DNA of 64,000 nucleotides from Geopseudomonas aromaticivorans (GTDB taxonomy: Bacteria; Pseudomonadota; Gammaproteobacteria; Pseudomonadales; Pseudomonadaceae). Both the position numbers and the translations under genes were made by a program. This document shows positions 29,011-38,092 of the stretch, in pieces. The DNA lies in the NCBI RefSeq assembly GCF_019097855.1, contig NZ_JAHRGL010000019.1:281403-345402 (forward strand), written 5' to 3'. Within the stretch, counting starts at the first letter, position 1. Each line of letters opens with the position of its first letter. The notes beneath the pieces were generated by a model. That model made no database searches. It had not been told where the DNA came from and saw only the letters and a program-made list of their open reading frames with translations.

Positions 29011-30939
29011 TCACGCAGATTCGCCACCCGTCGATGGTCTCGAGGCTATCCAGCGCTGCAGGGCGAGGCTCAGGTCGGAGCGTTTGAACGGCTTGGCCAG
29101 GTAGTCGTTCATCCCGGCCGCGAGGCAGGTTTCGCGGTCGCCCGGCAAGGCATTGGCGGTCAGGGCAATGATCGGTGCGTCACGGTTCGGCCCCTCGGTG
29201 GCGCGGATCTGCCGGGTGGTGTCATAGCCGTCCAGACCGGGCAGGCGACAGTCCATGAGGATCGCCGCGTAGGCCTGCTCGTGGACGGCCTGCAGGGCCT
29301 GCAGGCCGTCGCTGACCAGCTGGACCTCAAAGCCGAGGCTGCGCAGCATGGCCTCGATCACCGTCTGGTTGACCGGGTTGTCCTCGACCAGCAGCACGGT
29401 CTCCCCGGCGCCCTGGTCCTGGGTGCCGGCCAGGATCGCCTGTTCCTCGACCTGCACCTGGCGCCAGGGCAGGGGGATTTCCAGGGTGAAGGTCGAGCCC
29501 TGGCCTACGGCGCTTTCGGCCCGCAGGCTGCCGCCCATGTGCTCGGCCAGGGTGCGGGCGATGGACAGGCCGAGGCCGGTGCCGCCGTAGCGCCGCGAGG
29601 TCGAGGTGTCGGCCTGCTCGAACGCGTCGAACATGTGCCGCAGGCGGCTGGCCGGAATGCCGATGCCGGTGTCGTGCACCGCGCAGGTCAGCCAGAGGGT
29701 CTGGTTGCCGAGCGCCTGCCAGTGGGTGGTCACGGTGATGCTGCCTTCCTCGGTGAACTTCAGCGCATTGCCGAGCAAGTTGACCAGGATCTGGCGCAGG
29801 CGGGTGGGGTCGCCGCGCACCTCGATGTTCTCCAGGCCCGGCTGGCTGTCCATCAGCAACTGCAGGCCGCGCTGCTGGGCGCTGGGGCGAAATACCTGCA
29901 CCGAGCTGACGATCAGGTCGAGCAGTCGGAACGGGATATTCTCCAGCGCCAGCGAGCCACGCTCGATGCGCGAGAAGTCGAGGATGTCGTTGATCACCTT
30001 GAGCAGGTGCTCGGTGGATTCGGTGGCCAGCGTGGTGTATTCGACCTGCTCGCTGGTCTGCTCGGTGGTTTCCAGCAGTTGCAGCATGCCCAGCACACCG
30101 TTCATCGGCGTGCGCAGCTCGTGGCTCATCATCGCCAGGAACTCCGACTTGGCGCGGTTGGCCCGCTCGGCCTCCTCGCGGGCGGCAATCAGTTCGGTGA
30201 TGCTGCGTTGCTGTTCGCTCTGCGCCTGTTCCAGTGCGCTGGCCATGCGATTGATATGGCGCGCCAGCTCGCCTAGCTCGCCGCGGTCATCGGTTGGTAG
30301 CACGGTGTGGTACTTGCCGCCCTGGATCGCCTGTACGGCGCTGTCCATGGCGCGGATCGGCTCGGCCAGGCTGCGTGCCAGGCGATAGGCCATCAGCAGG
30401 GTCAGGGCCAGGGCCAGCAGGGCCAGACCGCCGGCACGCAGCAGGATCTCTTGCTGGCGCTCGCTGAAGGCCTCGTCGGTCATGCCGACCAGCACCCTGC
30501 CCAGGACGTCCTGGCCGGTATCGGCCTGCGGCTGGGGGGACGTGAGCAGGAAGGAGTCGTCGAGGGCGATCGCCTGGCGCAGGATCGGCGCCTCGAACAC
30601 CTTGATCCGCGCATCGTGCATCTCGTGAGCCTGCTCGACATAGGCGAGCACTTCACCCTCGAGGTCGCGCACCTCGATGAAGCGCACGTGCGGGGTGTCC
30701 AGGCTGGCGCGCAGCAGGCTGTCGAGGATCGGCAGGTTGCCGGAGATCACGCCGTACTCGGTAGCCGGCGCCAGCTGGTTGGCGATCTGCTGGCCGGTCT
30801 GGGTCAGCTCCTGACGCAGGTCCTGCAGACGGGTGGAGGTGAAGTAACCGGTCAGCAGCAGGGTCAGCAGCAGCGCCGGGCCAAGGCTGATGGCCAGGGT
30901 GCGGGTGCGGATGTCGCTCTGTCCCCAGCGCATCATCAT
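29011..30939 (-). CDS. Hybrid sensor histidine kinase (HAMP-HisKA-HATPase-REC), PA1611-like
   Basis: This 642-residue inner-membrane protein has membrane helices at about residues 15-33 and 169-185 enclosing a periplasmic sensor. Next come HAMP (about 186-238), HisKA with phospho-acceptor His273 in [14 protein letters not shown], HATPase (about 376-490, VHDTGIGI and GTGLGLSIA) and a receiver (about 514-629) with Asp563 in LMDCRLPG. There is no HPt domain, so it probably passes phosphate to a separate HPt protein. Position next to fabA matches the P. aeruginosa hybrid kinase PA1611, which acts through HptB and RetS in the Gac/Rsm network; orthology is inferred. The ATG at 30939 overlaps the preceding gene (ATGA) and has GGGAG 8 bases upstream. 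Confidence 0.88.
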   Translation of the reverse strand: MMMRWGQSDIRTRTLAISLGPALLLTLLLTGYFTSTRLQDLRQELTQTGQQIANQLAPATEYGVISGNLPILDSLLRASLDTPHVRFIEVRDLEGEVLAYVEQAHEMHDARIKVFEAPILRQAIALDDSFLLTSPQPQADTGQDVLGRVLVGMTDEAFSERQQEILLRAGGLALLALALTLLMAYRLARSLAEPIRAMDSAVQAIQGGKYHTVLPTDDRGELGELARHINRMASALEQAQSEQQRSITELIAAREEAERANRAKSEFLAMMSHELRTPMNGVLGMLQLLETTEQTSEQVEYTTLATESTEHLLKVINDILDFSRIERGSLALENIPFRLLDLIVSSVQVFRPSAQQRGLQLLMDSQPGLENIEVRGDPTRLRQILVNLLGNALKFTEEGSITVTTHWQALGNQTLWLTCAVHDTGIGIPASRLRHMFDAFEQADTSTSRRYGGTGLGLSIARTLAEHMGGSLRAESAVGQGSTFTLEIPLPWRQVQVEEQAILAGTQDQGAGETVLLVEDNPVNQTVIEAMLRSLGFEVQLVSDGLQALQAVHEQAYAAILMDCRLPGLDGYDTTRQIRATEGPNRDAPIIALTANALPGDRETCLAAGMNDYLAKPFKRSDLSLALQRWIASRPSTGGESA

Positions 30940-31856
30940 TTGCTGCTCTCCCAGTGCTGCAGGCGCCCGGCCTGGTCGACGTCGTCGCTCAGCTCGATGC
31001 CCAACGAGCGGGCGACCTGCGGGTTGCTGAGAACCTTGAAATAGCGCGGATAGGCTGCGCGTGGCCATTGCGCCGGCGGCTGCGACAGCAACTCGTCGAG
31101 ACTGTTCAGCCAGTCACGCTGGTCGCTGTAGCTGCTGCTCAGGCTGCCGGCGGGAACGAAGGCCGCGCTCGGGCCGATCAGCACCTGCTTGCGGCCGTAG
31201 CTGGCGAGCAGCACGCTCTTGATCGTCAGTGGGTTGAACAGGGCCGGGTCATCCACGCCGAGCAGCACGTCGCTTTCGTCGAGCATGCGGTTCAGTGGGC
31301 GGCTGTCGCCGGTGTCCGGCCAGAACCAGGCATGGACTGCCAGTCCCTGCGCGGCCGCCTGCTGGCGTACTTCGTTGACCAGGAAGCGGCTGTTGTCGCC
31401 ATACAGCAGACCGATCCTGCCTGCCTGCGGCAGCAGCTGGCGGATCAGGCGCAACTGGCGCTCCGGTGACGGATCGCTCCACAGCAGGGTCAGATTCGCG
31501 GGCCGGCTGTCCTTCAGGCGCTGCTGGGCCTGCACCCGGCTGATCTGCATGACCAGGGTGGGCGGTCCGCCCGGATCGTTCAGGCGCCAGTCCAGTGCGT
31601 CGGCCCCCAGGAGAACCAGGCGGCTGTCGGCGGGCAGGGCCGAGGGCGTGGTCAGGTCGCTGGCAGGCACGAAGCGCACCCGGTCTTCCGGGCGGCGCGC
31701 AGCCAGGTCGGCGACGAACTGCCGCAAGGCCGGGCTGTCTTTGCTGGCGGCGAGCAGGATCTCGCTGGCCATGACGGGCGGCGGCCAGACGAGCAGGGCC
31801 AGTAGGCAGGCCAGCGCGGCGAAGGGATACAGAATACTCATCCTTGAGTTCGGCAT
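30936..31856 (-). CDS. Periplasmic ABC-type substrate-binding protein without a transporter
   Basis: This protein of about 306 residues begins with a signal peptide ([18 protein letters not shown]..., cleavage near VMA-SE). The mature part has alternating beta/alpha segments such as [34 protein letters not shown] and [13 protein letters not shown], resembling the ABC_sub_bind (PF04392) fold. No ABC permease or ATPase gene is nearby. It sits between a TonB-dependent receptor gene (5-base spacing) and the hybrid kinase gene (4-base overlap), so it may present a ligand to the kinase. Start 31856 is chosen for position; 31841 is an alternative and neither has a strong ribosome site. Confidence 0.75.
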   Translation of the reverse strand: MPNSRMSILYPFAALACLLALLVWPPPVMASEILLAASKDSPALRQFVADLAARRPEDRVRFVPASDLTTPSALPADSRLVLLGADALDWRLNDPGGPPTLVMQISRVQAQQRLKDSRPANLTLLWSDPSPERQLRLIRQLLPQAGRIGLLYGDNSRFLVNEVRQQAAAQGLAVHAWFWPDTGDSRPLNRMLDESDVLLGVDDPALFNPLTIKSVLLASYGRKQVLIGPSAAFVPAGSLSSSYSDQRDWLNSLDELLSQPPAQWPRAAYPRYFKVLSNPQVARSLGIELSDDVDQAGRLQHWESSK

Positions 31857-31860
31857 GGGG

Positions 31861-34005
31861 TCAGAGTTCGAGCTCGGCGGAGAACCAGAACACCTGGCGC
31901 TCGTCGTAATTGTTGTCCTCCCAGCCGAGTGGCTCATCGTCCAGACGCTGTTGCAGCAGTCCGGCCAGTTCCACCCGGTGGTTGCCGAACTGCAGGCGTT
32001 TGGCCACCCGCAGGTCGGTGCGCTCGAAGCGGTATTCGTTAAGACTATCAGCTCCATAGTAGAACAGGCTGCTTGACCAACCGCGACCCCAGTCGTGCAG
32101 CCAGGCGAGCGAGCCGCTATGGCGCGGTGTCAGGCGCTGGTCGATACGGTGGCTGGCGTCGAATTCGATATAGGCATGGCCGAGGCGCAGGCGATCATCG
32201 GGGGTCACCTGCCAGTCCAGTTCGCTCTCGACGCCCTTGAGGCGCAGGCGGTTGTCGTTACTCGGGGTGAAATTGTAAACCTGGAGCGGCTCGCTGATCA
32301 GGTCGCTGATCTCGTCGTAGAACAGTTTGACGTCGAGATTGAGGCCGAGTTCGGCGAAGCTGCCGTGGTAGCCCAGTTCCCGCGAGCGCATGCGCTCCTG
32401 CTCGAGATCGCCGGGGCCGCGCGCGCTGGCGAAGTAGAGCGCCTCGCTCTGGCCGAGGGCGCTCGGACGCAGGTCGCGCACGCGGTATTGCCAGTCGGCA
32501 TGGTTCTCGAACATGTCCGGCGAGCGCACCGCTTCGGAATACACCGCGCGCAGACCGTGGGCGGGGGTGAGCAGGTAGTTGAGGGCGATGCGCGGCGACA
32601 GCGAGCTGCCGACCGAGTTGTCGTCCTCGAACATGGCGCCACCCTGCAGCAGCCAGTGCGGGTCGATATGCCACTCGAACTGGCTGAACAGGCTCCAGGT
32701 GTCCTTGCTGCGCGCGCCGTTGAGGTAGACCTGCGAGTCGGCCTGGTCGTGGCGGTAGCTCAGGCCACTGACCAGGCGCAGGCTGTCGGACAGGCTGAGG
32801 GTGTCCTGTATTTCCAGGTCGAAGCGGTTCTCGCGCACATCTTCGTTGATCAGGCCGCAGCTGTGCGCCAGGACCCCGGTAGATGGGTCGAAGCTGGCGG
32901 CGGCCTGCTGCAGGAACTGGCTGGCCAACGCCACCTGCGCGGACGTGCCGGCGGGCGGCACGAAGCGCCCGCTGGCCAGATTCGCGCTGAGGGCTTTGAC
33001 GTAGCTCGGCGAGGAATCCCACAGCGCGCGCAGCTGCGGGCTGAACGCTACGGCACCCTCGCAGGCACGCCACTGGCGCAGGCGCTCCCACTGCTGCACG
33101 TTGCCCTGCACGTACAGGCTGTGTTCGGCGTTGAGGTCGAGACTCCAGCGCAGACTGCTGGCGAAGTCGCGGGCGCGCACGTCCGCGTCGCCGTCCTGTT
33201 CCCACGGCTGGGCGGCGATCGGCAGGACCGGCTGGTAGTGGTTGTCGACCTGATTGCTGCCTTCCTTGAGCGCCAGCTGCCAGTCGAGCGACTGGCGCTC
33301 GTCCAGCTCCTGGCTCAGGCGCAGGTTGAGCCGGCTGAGCCGCTGGCTGTCGCGAAAGGCGCTGCCGTCCGCCTTGTGGTCGAAACCGTCGTCCTCCAGA
33401 CCGGACAGTGACAGGCGCAGGTCGCCGCCATTCCAGCCGAAGCCGTGGCTGGCGTACCAGTCGTCGATGCCGCGCTGGCCGCGGGTGACCTTCAGGCGGC
33501 TGCCGTGGCTGTCGCGCGGGGCGCGGGTCAGGATGTTGACTACCGCCATCAGCGCGTTGGCGCCGTAGCTGACCGTATTGGGGCCGCGGAACACCTCGAT
33601 GCGCTCGATATCCTCGATGGCCAGCGGGATGTCGTTCCAGTCGACCTGGGCGAAGCCCGAGCGATAGACCGAACGGCCGTCCACCAGCACCTGCAGGCGG
33701 CGGGCCTGGTTGGCGCTGCTGCCGTGATAGTTGACGGTGGTGGCGTTGCCGTTCTGCGGCACCACCAGCATGCCCGGCACCAGCCGCAGCAGCTCCGGCA
33801 GCTCGCGGGCACCGCTGGCGCGGATCAGCTCCCGGTCGATCACGCTGACGCTGCCCGGCACCGCCGCCGGTGCCTGCTGCAGGCGCGTGGCGGTGAGGAT
33901 TTCGGGCAGGTCGGGAGTGTTGGCGAAGAGGTCTGCGGCAAATACCTTGCCGGCCACCAGCGCGCCGGCCAGCAGCGCCAGTGCGGTGCGTATGCAGCCA
34001 ACCAT
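31861..34005 (-). CDS. TonB-dependent outer-membrane receptor
   Basis: This 714-residue protein has a signal peptide (MVGCIRTALALLAGALVAGKVFA) and a plug domain with NTPDLPEILTATRL near the N-terminus. Typical plug motifs are VLVDGRSVYRSGFAQVDWND and IERIEVFRGPNTVSYGANAL. A C-terminal beta-barrel of aromatic-rich strands ends FSAELEL. The plug is closest in style to BtuB/CirA-type receptors; the ligand is unknown. Start 34005 has AGGGGAT 7 bases upstream; the reading frame extends further upstream only as an antisense shadow of gpsA. It heads a likely operon with the binding protein and hybrid kinase. The divergent gap to gpsA is 153 bp. Confidence 0.87.
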   Translation of the reverse strand: MVGCIRTALALLAGALVAGKVFAADLFANTPDLPEILTATRLQQAPAAVPGSVSVIDRELIRASGARELPELLRLVPGMLVVPQNGNATTVNYHGSSANQARRLQVLVDGRSVYRSGFAQVDWNDIPLAIEDIERIEVFRGPNTVSYGANALMAVVNILTRAPRDSHGSRLKVTRGQRGIDDWYASHGFGWNGGDLRLSLSGLEDDGFDHKADGSAFRDSQRLSRLNLRLSQELDERQSLDWQLALKEGSNQVDNHYQPVLPIAAQPWEQDGDADVRARDFASSLRWSLDLNAEHSLYVQGNVQQWERLRQWRACEGAVAFSPQLRALWDSSPSYVKALSANLASGRFVPPAGTSAQVALASQFLQQAAASFDPSTGVLAHSCGLINEDVRENRFDLEIQDTLSLSDSLRLVSGLSYRHDQADSQVYLNGARSKDTWSLFSQFEWHIDPHWLLQGGAMFEDDNSVGSSLSPRIALNYLLTPAHGLRAVYSEAVRSPDMFENHADWQYRVRDLRPSALGQSEALYFASARGPGDLEQERMRSRELGYHGSFAELGLNLDVKLFYDEISDLISEPLQVYNFTPSNDNRLRLKGVESELDWQVTPDDRLRLGHAYIEFDASHRIDQRLTPRHSGSLAWLHDWGRGWSSSLFYYGADSLNEYRFERTDLRVAKRLQFGNHRVELAGLLQQRLDDEPLGWEDNNYDERQVFWFSAELEL

Positions 34006-34114
34006 GGCAGCATCCCCTAGTCTGAGCAAATAAGCGGGCGCGCATGGTACCCGAGGTGAAGCAATTTGCCAGCGAGGGCAATCACAGTGTGCTGGTAGGC
34101 CGGCGGGGGCCCCG

Positions 34115-34120
34115 TATAAT
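34115..34120 (+). promoter_or_regulatory. Candidate -10 element for gpsA
   Basis: A perfect TATAAT lies 39 bp before the gpsA start. The best -35 candidate at about 17-bp spacing (CTGGTA, 34092-34097) is poor, so the promoter may depend on another element or be fortuitous. Confidence 0.45.
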
Positions 34121-34158
34121 GCAGCGATTGCCGCGTGGCGGCTGGATACGGATTCATC

Positions 34159-35181
34159 ATGACTGAGCAGCAACCCATTGCCGTGCTGGGCGGCGGCAGC
34201 TTCGGCACCGCGCTGGCCAACCTGCTGGCGGAAAACGGCCAGCGCGTGCGCCTGTGGATGCGCGACGCGGCGCAGGCCGAGGCGATCCGGGTGAAGCGCG
34301 AGAACCCGCGCTATCTCAAGGGCATCAAGGTGCATGAAGGCGTCGAGCCGGTCACCGATCTGGCGGCGACCCTGCAGGCCTGCGACCTGGTGTTCGTCGT
34401 GCTGCCGTCCTCGGCCCTGCGCGCGGCGCTGCAGCCCGTGGCCGATTTGCTGGCGGGCAAGCTGCTGGTGAGTACCACCAAGGGCATCGAGGCGAACACC
34501 TTCAAGCTGATGAGTCAGATCCTCGAGGAAATCGCCCCGCAGGCGCGCATCGGGGTGATTTCCGGGCCGAACCTGGCGCGCGAGATCGCCGAGCATGCGC
34601 TGACCGCCACGGTGGTCGCCAGCGAGGACGAGGAACTGTGCCGGCGCGTGCAACAGGTGCTGCACGGGCGCACCTTCCGCGTCTACGCCAGTCGCGACCG
34701 CTTCGGCGTCGAGCTGGGCGGGGCGCTGAAGAACGTCTACGCGATCATGTCCGGCATGGCTGTCGCGCTGGGCATGGGCGAGAACACCAAGAGCATGCTG
34801 ATCACCCGCGCGCTGGCCGAGATGACCCGCTTTGCCGTCCGCATGGGCGCCAACCCGATGACCTTTCTCGGCTTGGCCGGGGTCGGCGACCTGATCGTCA
34901 CCTGTTCGTCACCGAAGAGCCGCAACTATCAGGTCGGCTACGCTCTGGGGCAGGGGCTGAGCCTGGAGGATGCGGTGACGCGGCTGGGCGAGGTGGCCGA
35001 GGGGGTCAACACCATCCGCGTGCTCAAGGCCCGCGCCGACCAGCTGGGGGTGTACATGCCGCTGGTTGCCGGCCTGCATGCCATACTTTTTGAGGGCCGC
35101 ACCCTCGAACAGGTGATCGGCCTGCTGATGTCCGGCGAGCCGAAGACCGACGTCGATTTCATTTCCGCCAGCGGTTTCTAG
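34159..35181 (+). CDS. gpsA: Glycerol-3-phosphate dehydrogenase [NAD(P)+] GpsA
   Basis: This 340-residue cytoplasmic enzyme reduces dihydroxyacetone phosphate to sn-glycerol-3-phosphate for phospholipid synthesis. The dinucleotide-binding loop is [19 protein letters not shown] near the N-terminus. The catalytic region includes [40 protein letters not shown] and [22 protein letters not shown] chose MTEQQPIAV (34159) over the upstream ATG at 34135 because the family normally begins just before the Rossmann strand. Linkage to fabAB and the hybrid kinase is typical of Pseudomonas. Confidence 0.96.
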   Translation: MTEQQPIAVLGGGSFGTALANLLAENGQRVRLWMRDAAQAEAIRVKRENPRYLKGIKVHEGVEPVTDLAATLQACDLVFVVLPSSALRAALQPVADLLAGKLLVSTTKGIEANTFKLMSQILEEIAPQARIGVISGPNLAREIAEHALTATVVASEDEELCRRVQQVLHGRTFRVYASRDRFGVELGGALKNVYAIMSGMAVALGMGENTKSMLITRALAEMTRFAVRMGANPMTFLGLAGVGDLIVTCSSPKSRNYQVGYALGQGLSLEDAVTRLGEVAEGVNTIRVLKARADQLGVYMPLVAGLHAILFEGRTLEQVIGLLMSGEPKTDVDFISASGF

Positions 35182-35207
35182 ATTGCATACGCAAGGGAGC
35201 GAGTTGC

Positions 35208-35726
35208 ATGTCCTACTGCAAACAGAACAATTGTGAAGGCCTGATCCTGCGGATCGTATGGATGGCGCTGTTCGTGCTGGTCTGGCAGGTTGCCGAGCTG
35301 GTGCTGCTGGCGGTGGTGGTGGTGCAGTTGGTCTACCGATTGTTCAAGGGGCGGCCGAATGTGGACGTGATGAACTTCGGCGACAGCCTCAGCCAGTACC
35401 TGGCGCAGATCGGTCGCTTCGGCAGCTTCCACAGTGACGAGAAGCCCTGGCCGTTCACCGACTGGCCGACCCCGCGCGAGCCGCAGGGTGAGGGCGCCGA
35501 GGCGGTGCGTGCCGCTGGCGAGGCTGCAGCCGCAGCGAGCAGCAGCCCCGTTGCGCAGGCCGCCAGCGCCGAGCCGGCTCCAGCTGCCGAAACTGCGGCG
35601 GCGCAGGCGCAAGACGAGCCAGCAGCGCAGCCCGAGAGCGCCGCCAGCGGCGAGTCCGAACCGGTCGCCGAGAGCGAAGTGAAGCCGGAGGCCACTCCCG
35701 ATGCCCCGGCGGAACCCAAGGCATGA
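35208..35726 (+). CDS. DUF4389 membrane protein with acidic Ala-rich tail
   Basis: This 172-residue protein has one long hydrophobic stretch (about residues 14-46, LILRIVWMALFVLVWQVAEL...) followed by LFKGRPNVDVMNFGDSLSQYLAQIGRF, the DUF4389 signature. The last 80 residues are low-complexity Ala/Glu/Pro/Ser and probably disordered. Its function is unknown. A good Shine-Dalgarno (AAGGGAG) precedes the ATG. The stop overlaps the sixA start (ATGA), and the order gpsA-DUF4389-sixA suggests one transcript. Confidence 0.8.
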   Translation: MSYCKQNNCEGLILRIVWMALFVLVWQVAELVLLAVVVVQLVYRLFKGRPNVDVMNFGDSLSQYLAQIGRFGSFHSDEKPWPFTDWPTPREPQGEGAEAVRAAGEAAAAASSSPVAQAASAEPAPAAETAAAQAQDEPAAQPESAASGESEPVAESEVKPEATPDAPAEPKA

Positions 35727-36193
35727 GGTTGTGGCTGCTGCGTCACGGCCAGGCCGGCCCCTACGTGCGAAGCGGTGATCACCTGCGCGAGCTGACCGAG
35801 CACGGCCGGCGCGAGGTGCTGCATGCCGCCGGCCATCTGCTCGGCGAGCCGCTGGATGCGATCCTGGTCAGTCCCTACGTGCGTGCCCAGCAGACCGCCG
35901 AACTGGTGCACGAGGCGCTGGGCCGCCTACCGGCGCTGTACACCGTCGACGGCATTACCCCGGACGACGATCCGCGCCAGGTCCTGCAACTGCTGGCCGA
36001 GCGCCGCGAGCACAACCTGCTGCTGGTCAGCCACCAGCCGCTGCTGGGCGCCCTGGCCGGGCTGCTGGTGCACGGCCATCTGCAGCAGCCGCTGCCCCTC
36101 AATACCGCCAGCCTGGCGCTGCTCGAGGGCGAGATGCCGCTGGCCGGGGTGATGGACCTGCGGGCGCTGCATCACCCGCCGGTGGCGCATTGA
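35723..36193 (+). CDS. sixA: Phosphohistidine phosphatase SixA
   Basis: This 156-residue histidine-phosphatase-family protein has the catalytic RHG motif at residues 7-9 (RLWLLRHGQAG, His8). The later conserved residues are in LVSPYVRAQQTAEL and the second catalytic His in LLVSHQPLLGALAG. SixA removes phosphate from phosphohistidine of HPt-type proteins such as ArcB or PTS proteins. Length matches E. coli SixA (161). Given a hybrid kinase lacking an HPt domain 5 kb away, a role in tuning phosphorelays is plausible but unproven. Confidence 0.88.
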   Translation: MRLWLLRHGQAGPYVRSGDHLRELTEHGRREVLHAAGHLLGEPLDAILVSPYVRAQQTAELVHEALGRLPALYTVDGITPDDDPRQVLQLLAERREHNLLLVSHQPLLGALAGLLVHGHLQQPLPLNTASLALLEGEMPLAGVMDLRALHHPPVAH

Positions 36194-36197
36194 GGCG

Positions 36198-37061
36198 ATG
36201 AACGTCCACTTCGAGGAGATCCGCCTCAACCTGCCGCATATCGAGCTGGCGGCCCATCTCTACGGCCCCGAGGACGGCCAGCCGGTGCTGGCCCTGCACG
36301 GCTGGCTGGACAACGCCATGAGCTTCGCCCGTCTGGCGCCCAAGCTCGACGGCTTGCGCATCGTGGCCCTCGACCTGGCCGGTCACGGCCTGTCGGGCTA
36401 CCGCCCCGCGGGCGCCAGCTACCAGCTGTGGGACTACGCGCTGGATGCACTGCTGGTCGCCGAGCAGCTCGGCTGGCAGCGCTTCTCGCTGCTTGGCCAT
36501 TCGCTGGGGGCGATCGTTTCGATGCTGCTGGCTGCGGCCTTGCCCGAACGGGTCGCGCGCCTGGCGCTGATCGACGGACTGTTGCCGCTGACCCACGAGC
36601 CCGAGCTGGCGCCGCCCAAGCTCGGGGAGGCGCTCAATGCCCAGCTGGCACAGGCCGGCAAGCGCAGGCCGGTGTATGCCAGCGTCGAGCGGGCGGTGGA
36701 GGCGCGCCTGCGTGGCGGCTATCCGCTCAGCCGCGAGGCGGCCGAACTGCTCGCCAGTCGTGGTCTGGCACCGCAGGCCGGCAGCTATACCTGGCGCACC
36801 GATCCGCGCCTGACCCTGCCGTCGCCGCTGCGCCTGACCCCCGCCCAGGCCGAGGCTTTCGCCCGCGCGCTGCGCTGCCCGGTCAGCCTGGTGCTGGCCG
36901 AGGAGGGGCTTCCCGTGCAGCGCGCCGAGTGGCTGGCGCTGATCGAGAGCCTGCCGATCGCGCTGCACCGCCTGCCCGGTGGTCATCACCTGCACCTCGA
37001 CGACGAGGCTGGCGCCAGCGCAGTAGCAGACTGTTTCAAAGCCTTGTTCGCTGCGCCTTGA
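36198..37061 (+). CDS. Alpha/beta-hydrolase
   Basis: This 287-residue cytoplasmic hydrolase has LHGWLDNAMSFARLAP (the oxyanion HGW region), LDLAGHGLSGYRP, nucleophile elbow LLGHSLGA with Ser102, and a late catalytic His in LPGGHHLHLDD. It starts 4 bp after the sixA stop, so it is likely in the same operon. The substrate is unknown; the arrangement is typical of small esterases or MhpC-like enzymes. Confidence 0.88.
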   Translation: MNVHFEEIRLNLPHIELAAHLYGPEDGQPVLALHGWLDNAMSFARLAPKLDGLRIVALDLAGHGLSGYRPAGASYQLWDYALDALLVAEQLGWQRFSLLGHSLGAIVSMLLAAALPERVARLALIDGLLPLTHEPELAPPKLGEALNAQLAQAGKRRPVYASVERAVEARLRGGYPLSREAAELLASRGLAPQAGSYTWRTDPRLTLPSPLRLTPAQAEAFARALRCPVSLVLAEEGLPVQRAEWLALIESLPIALHRLPGGHHLHLDDEAGASAVADCFKALFAAP

Positions 37062-37111
37062 CTTGCGCCGGGCAACTGTCGACGCTGGCAGGCATCGCAC
37101 GGGAGAATCGC

Positions 37112-37210
37112 ATGATCGAGCTGTATACCGCCGGGACCGCCCAGGGCCGCAGGATTGCCGTTGCCCTCGAACCCGGACTGCGGGCCGTGCCGGCGAAGTC
37201 GATCCGATGA
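37112..37210 (+). pseudogene. Truncated glutathione S-transferase N-terminus (32 codons)
   Basis: A 32-residue frame starts MIELYTAGTAQGRRIAVALE, matching the beta1-alpha1 start of GST-type thioredoxin folds (typically MIxLYTAxTPNGxKVxIxLEE). It has a strong ribosome site (GGGAG) 7 bases upstream. After about residue 20 the resemblance fades and the frame stops at TGA, overlapping the DUF4892 start (ATGA). It looks like the 5' remnant of a deleted GST gene whose translation now feeds the next gene. It may still be translated as a leader peptide. Confidence 0.6.
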
Positions 37211-38019
37211 AGGCATGGAGACCCGCCCTGGCCGTCGCCGCGCTGCTGGCCAGTATGGCGGCGGGCGCGGATGTGCCAGGCAGCAGCGACCTGGAGTTTC
37301 TGCCGCGCTTCGCCCGCGCCGAGATCGTCGACTACCGCCAGGAGGACAGCGTCGAGCGCATCTACCCGCAGAGTGCCTTGCGGCGCATCAGCGGCCGCCT
37401 GCGGGTGGATGGCGAGATCGACGTGGTCGGCCGCCTGAGCGCGCTGACCTACGAGCTGCCGGCCGGGCACAGCAGCGGCGACGCCTTCGCCCAGGCGCGC
37501 ACCGCGCTGCTGGCACAGGGCGCGCAGCCGCTGCACTGGTGCGAGGGGCGCGAATGCGGCGCCAGCAGCCTGTGGGCCAACAACGTGTTCGGCAATGCGC
37601 GCCTGTACGGCCCCGACGAGCAACAGGCCTACCTGCTGCTGCAGTTGGCCGCGCCGCGGCAGGACAGCCTGCTGGCGCTCTATGCGATCACCCGTGGCAC
37701 GCGGCGTGCCTATCTGCATGTCGAACAGCTGCAAGCCAATGTGCCGCTGGGCGAGCATCTGCCCAACGCGGAAACCCTGCTGCGCCAGCTGAAGACCGCC
37801 GGCGTGCTGGAACTGGCGCAGCTGCCGAACGAGCCGGCCGATCCCTGGCTGGCCCTGCTGGCCCGGGTCCTGCGTCTGGATACCGGCGTGCGCCTGCTGC
37901 TCAGTGGCCGCAGCGCGCCGGCCTGGCGAGATGCCCTGATCGCCGGCGGTACCCGCGCCGTGCGGCTGGAAAGCGCGGTGAACGAGGCGCCGGGATTGCG
38001 TGTGGAGTGGTTGCGTTGA
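37207..38019 (+). CDS. DUF4892 exported protein
   Basis: This 270-residue protein has a signal peptide (MKAWRPALAVAALLASMAAGA, residues 1-21). The mature part begins DVPGSSDLEFLPRFARAEIV and contains RIYPQSALRRISGRLRVDGE and ARLYGPDEQQAYLLLQL, features of DUF4892, which is nearly confined to pseudomonads and relatives. There is a two-Cys motif (WCEGRECG). Its function is unknown; it is probably periplasmic or outer-membrane associated. The start overlaps the truncated GST frame, suggesting translational coupling. Confidence 0.82.
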   Translation: MKAWRPALAVAALLASMAAGADVPGSSDLEFLPRFARAEIVDYRQEDSVERIYPQSALRRISGRLRVDGEIDVVGRLSALTYELPAGHSSGDAFAQARTALLAQGAQPLHWCEGRECGASSLWANNVFGNARLYGPDEQQAYLLLQLAAPRQDSLLALYAITRGTRRAYLHVEQLQANVPLGEHLPNAETLLRQLKTAGVLELAQLPNEPADPWLALLARVLRLDTGVRLLLSGRSAPAWRDALIAGGTRAVRLESAVNEAPGLRVEWLR

Positions 38020-38092
38020 GCCGCTGCGTCGTCGCGGCGCGAGTGGTTTTTTCGCCGGCGGTGACCGGCAGCCTGTTGCAAGGGATGGCCCG

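Noticed and set aside
30940-31068. N-terminal extension of the hybrid kinase
   Set aside because: It overlaps the end of the binding-protein gene and has no membrane or domain features; the ATG at 30939 has a good ribosome site.
34006-34665. 220-residue N-terminal extension of the TonB receptor frame
   Set aside because: It is antisense to gpsA with no homology, and a signal peptide with ribosome site starts at 34005.
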